A stretch of 64,000 nt of DNA, from NCBI GenBank assembly GCA_028571685.1, contig CM053140.1, positions 23,665,501-23,729,500 of the forward strand, in the 5' to 3' direction. The notes beneath the pieces are model-generated. The model saw only the letters and a list, made by a program, of their open reading frames with translations, did no database searches and was not told the DNA's origin. This DNA is from Heterohyrax brucei (Eukaryota > Chordata > Mammalia > Hyracoidea > Procaviidae). Position numbers and translations under genes: made by a program. This document shows, piece by piece, positions 40,101 to 46,449 of the stretch (position 1 is its first letter; each line of letters begins with the position of its first letter).

Positions 40101-42011
40101 CAAGGGGTGGCCATGAGCCAGAATCAACTCCACAGCAGCAGGTTTGGGATTTGTTGGAGGGTCACTTCTGGTCAGAGGTTGGGATGAGTGGAATCAGCTT
40201 GGAGGTCAGTTGAAGGTCTAAATCTCCTATTCCCACCCCTAGCTTCTCCGCAGGGGAGAAACCCGGCTTCCTGGCCCCCCGGGACCTCTCCAAGCACACC
40301 CCCCTCATCTCCAAGAGCCAGTCGCTTCGTAGCGACCGCGGTGCAGGGGGATGGGCCCAGCGGAGGCGGGAGGAGGAGCAGCCCCTGAGGCAGTCCCGGC
40401 CAGTGCAGCGTACCCAGAGCGTTCCCGCCGGCCGGCCCGCGCACCGCCGCCCATCAATGGGACCCCGGCCGCGGCCCAAGGGATCCCTACGCATGGGTGC
40501 TGCAACCCGCGGCAGGCCCTGGACCAGGTTGTCCACCTCCCTGCCTCGGAAGTCGTCAGTGCCCTGGCAGCGCCAGCTGGATCAGCCACGGGACGGGGAT
40601 CAGGTTCCGGGCACCCACAGACCTGTGGGAAAGGTGAGATCTCGCCCAGGTCCTCAAACTGGCGGGATAGGAGGAGGGGGACTTAGGTAAAAAAAAAAAA
40701 AAAGCTGTCGCGGTGGAGTAGACTTGGACTCACAGAGACCTTACAGGGCAGAGTAGAACTGCCCTATAGGGTTTCCAAGGAGTGCCTGGGAGATTCAAAC
40801 TACCTCTCTTTGGGTTAGCAGCCGAGCTCTTAACCACTGCAGATTCCAATACCGAGCTCGCTGTGCCATGTGACCCGGGAAGCTCTCTGAGCCTCAGTGT
40901 CCTCCTTCATATTATGGGAGCGATGCTGCTCAGCGGAGCACCGTGACGGTGATGCGGAGCGCCAGGGACAAGGAGTGAGGATCTCCAGGGGGTGGAAAGG
41001 GCGGGACCGGCAGGTCAGATGACAGTCACTCCTCCCCTACAGCTGGCCGAGCTGCAGTGCCAGGTGGCCGCTGTACGCAAGGAGCAGAAAGAGCTGTCTA
41101 GCCTCGTGGAGGCGCTGGGCGCCCAGGTCAGGGCCATGGCGGAGCAGCAGGAGCATCTGCTGGGTCAGCTTCAGGAGCTGAAGGCCAGGCTGGGCGATGG
41201 GTGAGCACCTGTCTCGGTTATCCCCGCCCCCTGCACTCCCGTACGGCCCCACCCCTTGGTCAGTCCCGCCTCCAGGTAGACCCCCTCCAGTCAGATCTAC
41301 CCAGGCCCTGCTCCCTGGGACTCGCGGGTCATCCCCTGGGGCCCTGCCCCCATCACCTAGCAAGGTCCTGTGCTCTTGGCCAGCCACACCCCTTTGGTCA
41401 TCGTTTACCCTGATGGTCCTGCCCCTCCTGGGACTACGGATCTTCTCATTCAGGCTTCACCTCCCAGTCAGCCACGTCCCCTTCCCTTTCCCAGTGAAGA
41501 CCCCACTCAGGATTGACCCCACCACCAAGGCTGGGTTAGCTGTCCCTCCCCTTCCTCAGGTTTATTTGGGCCCCAACCACAGCGGGCGCAAACCTCACCT
41601 CAACCCCAAGCCCAGTGGCCCGAGTCCTTAGCCCTTCACTGAGGAGCTGGAAGGGGGGCTCCTCAGCTTCTGACCTGCCTCCCTCGGCTCTGACCCTCAC
41701 AGGACCTCCCAGTTGGAAACAGAGCAGGGCCCTTCAAGCAGTGATGGCCACAGGCTGAAGAGTCTGGTGAGACCCTTGTTTGAGCCCTGGGGCAAATATA
41801 CGCGGTGGCCTGCCAATGGTTGGGTGCAAGTCCCTGGGCTCCAATCCGATGACCATTGCTTCCCCAGGAGCGCCGCCTGGCTGAAATGGAAAGTACTCAG
41901 GCTCAGCTGAGGGATACTATCCAGAGCTTGCAGCTTCTACCCAGGACGCCAGGGTCCCCCAGCCAGCCCCTGACCCTCAAAGCACCCTGCACCAATGGAG
42001 ACACCACCTGA
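30848..42011 (+). CDS. RASAL3: RASAL3, Ras GTPase-activating protein (whole coding span, 17 exons)
   Basis: RASAL3 is a cytosolic SynGAP-family Ras GTPase-activating protein of haematopoietic cells that turns Ras-GTP into Ras-GDP. Coding exons: 30848-31169, 32182-32318, 32438-32516, 32623-32684, 33766-33836, 34480-34606, 34700-34798, 35567-36100, 36686-36830, 37039-37183, 38466-38702, 38797-38998, 39104-39222, 40243-40633, 41043-41200, 41703-41766, 41868-42011. All introns are GT/AG and the sum is 1012 codons with no internal stop, giving 1011 residues, the human length as I recall it. Order of parts: proline/acidic N-terminus, PH domain (about 190-300), C2 domain (about 303-420), RasGAP domain (about 450-720) with arginine finger R500 ([10 protein letters not shown]) and the FLRLLCPAI motif, a basic linker, and a C-terminal coiled coil (about 891-1000). 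The exon lying first carries a Kozak-like ACCATGG. Confidence 0.96.
31640..31810 (+). repeat. MIR
   Basis: CTGGACAAGTCACTCAAATT and GTCCTTCTCAGTAAAACTGG, in RASAL3 intron 1. Confidence 0.7.
31940..32060 (+). repeat. MIR fragment
   Basis: CTTGAGCCTCAGTTTCCTCA then TCAAATGGGGAACAATTACC, in RASAL3 intron 1. Confidence 0.6.
32182..32318 (+). CDS. RASAL3: RASAL3 coding exon 2
   Basis: The acceptor CTCTTCCCAG ends at 32181 and the donor is GTGAGA at 32319. It opens with [11 protein letters not shown], a near repeat of the end of exon 1, then [21 protein letters not shown]. Confidence 0.93.
32438..32516 (+). CDS. RASAL3: RASAL3 coding exon 3
   Basis: The acceptor GGGGAACAG ends at 32437 and the donor is GTGAAC at 32517. 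It encodes [20 protein letters not shown] and a short serine-rich linker. Confidence 0.88.
32623..32684 (+). CDS. RASAL3: RASAL3 coding exon 4
   Basis: The acceptor CCACTACAG ends at 32622 and the donor is GTGAGG at 32685. It encodes [20 protein letters not shown] and an arginine, matching the segment before the human PH domain. Confidence 0.9.
32757..33495 (-). mobile_element. L1 3' UTR in RASAL3 intron 4
   Basis: It starts with a T-run and matches 24430-25110: TTGACCTCAGCGGTGTTTTC, GGTCTTTTAGTAGAGTTCTT and CACCACTCACCAATATAGGG. It is antisense to the gene. Confidence 0.85.
33766..33836 (+). CDS. RASAL3: RASAL3 coding exon 5 (start of PH region)
   Basis: The acceptor CCTCACAG ends at 33765 and the donor is GTAAGG at 33837. 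It encodes [20 protein letters not shown] and SRDG, a lysine-rich opening of the PH region. Confidence 0.9.
34398..34442. repeat. TG microsatellite
   Basis: A TG-rich run just upstream of RASAL3 exon 6. Confidence 0.8.
34480..34606 (+). CDS. RASAL3: RASAL3 coding exon 6 (PH domain)
   Basis: The acceptor CCTCCCCAG ends at 34479 and the donor is GTAAGC at 34607. It encodes [19 protein letters not shown] through [15 protein letters not shown]. Confidence 0.93.
34700..34798 (+). CDS. RASAL3: RASAL3 coding exon 7 (end of PH domain)
   Basis: The acceptor CCCCCAACAG ends at 34699 and the donor is GTCAGC at 34799. It encodes [20 protein letters not shown] and [13 protein letters not shown]. The conserved tryptophan of the PH C-terminal helix (RDRWIEDF) is present. 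Confidence 0.93.
35180..35388 (-). repeat. AfroSINE, long form
   Basis: GTTAGTTGCTGTAGAGTCAA to TTTGCGCCACCCAGGGACTTC, with several CpGs still present; in RASAL3 intron 7. Confidence 0.9.
35567..36100 (+). CDS. RASAL3: RASAL3 coding exon 8 (C2 domain, lead into RasGAP)
   Basis: This is the largest exon (178 codons), very GC-rich, with acceptor GTTCCCAG (ends 35566) and donor GTGAGG (36101). It encodes the C2 domain from [16 protein letters not shown] to LRLRG. It then enters the GAP domain with [20 protein letters not shown] and the helix [19 protein letters not shown]. Confidence 0.95.
36105..36545. repeat. Degenerate GC-box minisatellite in RASAL3 intron 8
   Basis: Loose units of GGGGCGGAGCCTGAGC, CTTCAGCT and ACTGCGAG recur along the intron. 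The repeated GGGGCGG/GGGGCGGGG boxes look like Sp1 sites. Confidence 0.6.
36686..36830 (+). CDS. RASAL3: RASAL3 coding exon 9 (arginine finger)
   Basis: The acceptor CATATCCAG ends at 36685 and the donor is GTGAGC at 36831. It encodes [20 protein letters not shown], then [17 protein letters not shown]. Arginine 500 in this motif is the catalytic finger inserted into the Ras active site. Confidence 0.95.
37039..37183 (+). CDS. RASAL3: RASAL3 coding exon 10 (RasGAP)
   Basis: The acceptor GGGCTGCAG ends at 37038 and the donor is GTGAGA at 37184. It encodes [20 protein letters not shown] through [13 protein letters not shown]. Confidence 0.94.
37312..37525 (-). repeat. AfroSINE, long form
   Basis: TTGCTGTTAGTTGCCATCAA to TTGGCCCTACCGAGGGACC, in RASAL3 intron 10. 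Confidence 0.85.
37600..38400. repeat. Degenerate TGACC/GTAAC array in RASAL3 intron 10
   Basis: Phrases such as TTGACCCCCAAGTAACATGG, GAGTGACCCGTATCCCAATT, CACTGACCTTAAGTGACCCT and CCCTGACCTGAAGCAGACCC recur at irregular spacing. An AfroSINE at 37954-38120 interrupts it. Confidence 0.6.
37954..38120 (+). repeat. AfroSINE, short form
   Basis: GGAAACCCTGGTGGCATAGT to CAGCAGTGGGTTTGGTTTTC: a near-complete short-form copy with head and tail. Confidence 0.94.
38466..38702 (+). CDS. RASAL3: RASAL3 coding exon 11 (RasGAP, FLR motif)
   Basis: The acceptor TGCCACAG ends at 38465 and the donor is GTAGGT at 38703. It encodes [20 protein letters not shown] and the GAP signature [20 protein letters not shown], then [17 protein letters not shown]. 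Confidence 0.95.
38797..38998 (+). CDS. RASAL3: RASAL3 coding exon 12 (end of RasGAP)
   Basis: The acceptor CACCCAG ends at 38796 and the donor is GTGTGG at 38999. It encodes [20 protein letters not shown], where GEKE..M..MN.FL is the closing RasGAP helix, and ends [10 protein letters not shown]. Confidence 0.94.
39104..39222 (+). CDS. RASAL3: RASAL3 coding exon 13
   Basis: The acceptor CTCACCAG ends at 39103 and the donor is GTAACC at 39223. It encodes [20 protein letters not shown] and a proline-rich [14 protein letters not shown]. Confidence 0.92.
39250..40215. repeat. Degenerate GGTCA array in RASAL3 intron 13
   Basis: About 20 copies of GGTCA by eye between 39300 and 39935, and three more after an inserted SINE. 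They are mostly in AGGGTCA, GGGGTCAG or GAGGTCAG context with irregular spacing. This is an old, decayed tandem repeat. Confidence 0.7.
39960..40155 (+). repeat. AfroSINE, long form
   Basis: TAGGTCTCTGAGTGATGCAA, AAGAAAGGCCTGGCAACCTG and CCACAGCAGCAGGTTTGGG, inside the GGTCA array. Confidence 0.88.
40243..40633 (+). CDS. RASAL3: RASAL3 coding exon 14 (basic, serine/proline-rich linker)
   Basis: The acceptor ACCCCTAG ends at 40242 and the donor is GTGAGA at 40634. It opens with [20 protein letters not shown] and [10 protein letters not shown], then a basic arginine/proline stretch ([22 protein letters not shown]) that is likely phosphorylated and disordered. Confidence 0.92.
40690..40852 (-). 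repeat. AfroSINE, short form
   Basis: A short A-run, then CCTTACAGGGCAGAGTAGAAC to GAGCTCTTAACCACTGCAG, in RASAL3 intron 14. Confidence 0.88.
41043..41200 (+). CDS. RASAL3: RASAL3 coding exon 15 (coiled coil)
   Basis: The acceptor CCCCTACAG ends at 41042 and the donor is GTGAGC at 41201. It encodes a heptad-like helix, [20 protein letters not shown] through [17 protein letters not shown], the C-terminal coiled coil of SynGAP-family proteins. Confidence 0.93.
41703..41766 (+). CDS. RASAL3: RASAL3 coding exon 16
   Basis: The acceptor ACCCTCACAG ends at 41702 and the donor is GTGAGA at 41767. It encodes [20 protein letters not shown] and L, joining the two coiled-coil segments. Confidence 0.88.
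41868..42011 (+). CDS. RASAL3: RASAL3 terminal coding exon 17
   Basis: The acceptor CTTCCCCAG ends at 41867. It encodes [20 protein letters not shown] and LQLLPR, then a proline tail ending in NGDTT and a TGA at 42009-42011. The NGDTT end matches human. Confidence 0.94.
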   Translation, partial: ERRLAEMESTQAQLRDTIQSLQLLPRTPGSPSQPLTLKAPCTNGDTT

Positions 42012-42153
42012 GTTGCCCATCCTGCCCCACGTGGTCTGAGATCACAGAGATTGCTGACTGACAGGGTAGTCTGACCCTTGCTTCAGCCCTAGGTGGCCTA
42101 GGGTGGGGAGTGGAGATGCAAATGCCAACCAGTCTAGCACTCTGAGGTTGTCC

Positions 42154-42159
42154 AGTAAA
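42154..42159 (+). terminator. RASAL3: RASAL3 candidate polyadenylation signal (AGTAAA)
   Basis: The variant hexamer AGTAAA lies 143 bases after the stop codon. No AATAAA was seen close downstream of the stop, so this is the likely signal. Confidence 0.5.
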
Positions 42160-42254
42160 ATCTTGATTTCAGCAAAATCTGTGGTTTCTTTGACAACTAG
42201 AAAGCAACTTCTCCCACCAACCATTCAACTGTCTCTGCCCTAACTAGGGGTGTC

Positions 42255-42345
42255 ACAGATGTGAGGAGATTCTCATCAGCTGTGTGGCCTTGGGCCTTCA
42301 TCCTCCCAGATCCTCAGTTTCCTTATCTGTAAAATGGATCTAAAG
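42255..42345 (+). repeat. MIR fragment
   Basis: CAGTTTCCTTATCTGTAAAA downstream of GTGTGGCCTTGGGCC, just past RASAL3. Confidence 0.7.
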
Positions 42346-42559
42346 TTCTCTACAAAGTGGAAAAATCACAGTTAAAGGTGTTCAATGAAGAGTACCCTTC
42401 ATTCTTATGGGTAGCATCTCCTTCCCAAGGAAACCCCTGTTCCATCCTCAACACTCCTCAGACTCTAGAGGACAGAATTTCCCTTAAGTCCTCAAATCCC
42501 AAGCCAGGCAGAGATTGTGAGCTTCCTCATGACAGAGGGTGTGGATCTGTCGCAGGAAA

Positions 42560-43830
42560 AGGTGTGTTTCGAGGTGGATGGAGGAGGAGGTGGGTGGTTG
42601 GGTGGGTATGGAAACAGTTGAGTTCTCCTGTGAATGGCTGGGTAAATGATTGGTGTATTTGAATTATAGTGGATGTGTGAATGGGTGAGGAGTATAGTAA
42701 AGAGATAAAAGCTCAGGGAATAGGTTATCATTCACTGGTTGTCTGACCTGGTGGCTGAATGGTTGAATAGGTTGTCAGACTGTATGGGCATGTGTGCCCG
42801 GAAAAGTCCTGGCTTACAGTAGGAAACAAATATTTGAACTGAATAGGGCTTATGTGTATTGCAGATGTATCTGTTGAAGTCTCCCAAGACTCTGAGCAGG
42901 GTAATGGGGCAAGACTAATGAATCAGACAAACAAGACTCCTGTCCTCCAGGAGCTTTCACTCTAGTGGAAGAGACAGGCAAACCAGTATGTCATTAATGG
43001 ATGGATGGTTGCCTGGTTCTGCGGATAAACAGACAACTGCTTGGGTGGGGGAGATGGATGGACAGGTAGAGTGGGTTGTTCAAGTATTTGAATAGTTTCA
43101 TGGGGATTGGGGAGAGTGGATAGCTAAGAGGTTGATTGGATCAGATGCTCGTTACTGGTGTGCTAGATTGCTAGATGGATAAGGAGGTAAATGGGAGGTG
43201 GCTGGAGGAGCAGATGGATGATTGATTAGCTGACAGAACAGAATTAGTTGGTCAATGCTATGTGTGGAAGAATGGGTGGGGAGATGGATGGGCAGGTAGT
43301 TGGGGGGTGTTCAGCAGGCATTTGGATGGGTCGATGTGTGTGGGTGTGAGATGATGGCTAGTTGACTGGTTGATTGGATCAGATATTGGCTGAGTGATGA
43401 TGGATTGGTTAACGGATGGATAGGAGGTGGACTGAATGGGTAGGTTGAATGGGTGTTTGGATGGATGGTTAGAGGAGTGGACAGACGAGTGATCAGTTGA
43501 TTGGACGGGATTAGTTGATCAACGGTTTGTATGGATGAATGGGGGCAGTAGATGGATGGGCAGGTAGATAGGATGAGTGAGCAGGGGTTTGGATGAGTAG
43601 ACCTGGGAGGGATAACTGCTCGCTAATTGGGTCAGATGCTGGTTGAGTGGTTGGATGGATGAGTAGGTAGACTGAATGGGTAAATTAAGTAGGTGTTTGG
43701 ATGGATGGATAGGTGGTTGAAGGGGTGAGAGAACGAGTGATTAGATGACTGAATGGGATTAGTTGATTGATGGAGTATGTGGATACATGGGTGGAGAAGT
43801 GGATGGGTGGATGAGTAATGAGTGGAAAAA
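42560..43830. repeat. Degenerate TGGA tetranucleotide tract between RASAL3 and WIZ
   Basis: About 1.3 kb rich in TGGATGGA, TGGGTGG and GGTTGATTGGAT units, with longer semi-regular units (TTAGTTGATCAACGG-like, GTAGATGGATGGGCAGG). No open frame or gene is visible. Confidence 0.85.
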
Positions 43831-44199
43831 GATAGTGGGCCTCCTAAATGTGCGTGATGGAGTAGTCCTGGAGGCTGTAATCCTGGGGGTTAGGTGGAGA
43901 AAACTTTAGTACTGAAGACCTAGGACTGCCCTAGCGCATCGAGGTGCTGAAGTCCAATATTGGTACAGGGGAAGGAGAGAGTGAGTTTGTGATTGACAGA
44001 TTGGGGTGAAGGGCCTGGAGACTAAGGATTTTCTGGGTGAGGTTGATGACCTATGGATGACCCATAGGCAGATTTCTCTGCCATCTCCCTCTTTATTGGT
44101 CATATTAGTAGGCTTAACATTTGGAAGAACTGGTGGGGTGATGGGGAGCCAACAGGGGCAGGAGAACAAGGGTGTTGTCATGGTAACAGAGCCTCTCCC

Positions 44200-44571
44200 T
44201 AAACTGTCGGCCACGCGGGCCCTTTAAGGATGACCCGTCTGGCCACTCCCAACATGGCGGCGTGCTGGCCGCCCCCCTCCCGCCCCCGAGGCGGAGCGGG
44301 GGGGCAGGTGGGGGGGGTGGGAGCGCCCTGGACCTCCCCATCATGGCGACGCGGCGGGGCTGTCGCGCTGAGGTCACGGCGGCGCGCCGGGGGGCGGGGC
44401 GGCTGGGGGAGCGATTTAAAGGGACAATGTCCCCCGAGCGGTGGAGGCGGCGGCGGCTGCGGAGGCCGCGGTACCGGCACCGGGAGCGGCAGCGGCGGTA
44501 GCAGCAGCGACGGCCGCACCAAGCAGCGAAGCCCCGATCCCCGGCGCCCGACCGGCAGTGCTGCCTCCCCG
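44200..44571 (+). promoter_or_regulatory. WIZ: WIZ upstream CpG-island promoter and non-coding exon 1
   Basis: A dense CpG island begins here. A YY1-type element (CCAACATGGCGGCG) lies at 44249-44262, a second ATGGCGAC-type site at 44342, and a TTTAAAG box at about 44414. The presumed 5' UTR exon ends at a GTGAGG donor (44572). The next acceptor, at 46182, opens the first coding exon of WIZ. The start site is not visible, but the island and donor support a promoter here. Confidence 0.75.
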
Positions 44572-46182
44572 GTGAGGCCCGGCCCGGCCTGGGGAGCCCG
44601 CGGGCGGGGCGGAGCCGGCGCGGCGCGAGGAGGGGGAGGCCCTGGCCGGGCCGGGGCAGGAGGGACCCCCTGGGGCTGGGGGGCGGGGCGGCCCTGCAGG
44701 GGCGGGGCCTGTCCGGGGGCGGGGCCGCGCAGGTGGGGGAGGGGCGGGGGCTGGGGCAGGTGTCCCCCTTCCCGGGCGCGCCCCGCGGGGTCTCCCGCCC
44801 CGAGGTGCACGGGCGGAGGGCGCATCCTTGGGACCCTAGACCCCAGAGGGACGCTCCGGAGCGGCGCAACCCCCGCCCTGCGACCCCCGGGGGGAGTAGG
44901 GCTGAACCCTCTGCCCAGCGCTGCCAAAGTGCCCTGAAGTTGCGGTCCCGCCCGTTCTCCGCGGGCTGTGCCTGCCTGGTGGGCATCCGCAGGTGCTTCT
45001 TCTGGGCCTGAGCAGGGACCCCAGCCACGACTGCTAGCCCACAGGCAGGCCCCCTGGGAGACCCCAGGCCCCGAGGGCAGCGCCTGCAGCCAGGCCCGGA
45101 GCTCCGGCCCCGCCCCGGTTGCCTGGGCCCGGCCTCCCCACTCTCTCCCTGGGGAGGGCGCCTCATTCCTGCCCTTCACTTTCCGCCGTTACCTTGAAGG
45201 TATTTATAGGTGGTGAGGACAACCCCCCTCTCAGCTTTCTCGGGGTCCTCATTTCTAGACCAAGAGCCTCACTGTTGGCCCCATGGACTAAAGAAATATT
45301 GGGGGGGGGGTGGAACACCCCAGGTTGGGTGAGCATGAAGGGGGATGTTGGGATAAAGAAAAAGGCTTAGTGATAGGGTCACTTGAGGCTGTGTGTGGAG
45401 GTGAAGGGGTTAATGCTGGAGGACCCTCAGGTCCTGTAGGGGGAAGGCTGGAGTGTGGGAAAAGTGCAAGCATGATCATTGTGAGAAACTGAGGCAAGGG
45501 CTGTGTGAGAAAAATGCAGGGTCAGTAACGGGAGCACTGGAGACAGTGTACAGAGCCGGTGTGTGGAAGTGGCTGGGGTGGGTACTGGGGCAGAGAGAGG
45601 TAGATGTGGGACCTGGATGTGCAGAGAAGCAAGAGCACAATGGGGAAAATGCAGCTGTGTGTGAAGGAAGGAGGCATGGCAGGGTGAATGCTTGCTGGGT
45701 GTGCATGTGTGCAAATGGGTAGTGGAGGTTGTGTAGGATCTCAGAGCAGAGTTATTGATGGGGGACCAACTCATACTGAGGTTGGCCATAATCCTGTGTA
45801 GTGTGTGCATGGGGCCTTGGAGTCATTTATTCAGCTCACCTGGGCTAGGCAGGTGTCCCTCAGTGGCACAAGTGGTTTGCAGTCAGCTGCTAACCTAAAG
45901 ATTGGTGGTTCAAACCCACCTAACAGAGTCAGGGAAGAAAAATGTGGCCCCATCAGCTTCCTTGAAAATTACAGCCAAGAAAATCCTATGGAGCTCAATT
46001 CTACTCTGTAACACACGGGGTTGTTGTGAATTGAAATTGACAGCAGTGTTTGGGGGTGGTGCTGGGAGGTAAATTGGAGCATTCAGCAGCAAGGCTGAGA
46101 TCCAGGGCTTTGAGGGAGGGGAAACTGAGGCAGGCAGAGCCTCTTTGCTACCTCCCCTAAGCACCTCTTTCTCTGCCCCCAG
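44572..46182 (+). other. WIZ: WIZ intron 1
   Basis: The first 600 bases continue the CpG island. Then there is moderate-GC sequence with one plus-strand AfroSINE at 45848-46056. No further exon was seen. Confidence 0.6.
45848..46056 (+). repeat. AfroSINE, long form
   Basis: CAGTCAGCTGCTAACCTAAA, CCCATCAGCTTCCTTGAAAA and TTGTTGTGAATTGAAATTGA, just before WIZ exon 2. Confidence 0.88.
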
Positions 46183-46449
46183 GTCCACAATGCCCCACTG
46201 ATCCAGCCTGGAAGCTGAAGGTAGCTGTGAAGAAAGCACCCATGGATGGGGCCCTGGCAGGGGGCCTGGCTGCCCCAGACCGTCCCCGAGGCCCTGAGAG
46301 ACTGCCCGGACCAGCACCGAGGGAGGACATTCAGGGTGGGGCTGAGGCCGCTGAGGGGGAAGGTGGCATCTTCCGATCTACCCGTTACCTGCTGCCTGTC
46401 ACTAAGGAGGGTTCCCAAGACATTCTGGATGGCAGAGGTGGCATTTCCG
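46183..46449 (+). CDS. WIZ: WIZ exon 2 with start codon (CDS from 46242)
   Basis: The acceptor CTGCCCCCAG ends at 46182 and the donor is GTAAGA at 46450. The start at 46242 gives MDGALAGGLAAPDRPRGPER, then GGIFRSTRYLLPVTKEG and ILDGRGGIS. This agrees with the long human and mouse isoforms. Confidence 0.9.

Noticed and set aside
42560-43830. A CRISPR-like or other organised repeat array
   Set aside because: Units are short, degenerate tetranucleotides without constant spacers; this is vertebrate DNA.
44114-45179. Long open frames (over 300 codons) on the minus strand and 235 codons on the plus strand
   Set aside because: They lie in the WIZ CpG island, where GC-rich DNA lacks stop codons. 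The translations are low-complexity proline/arginine/glycine with no known domain.
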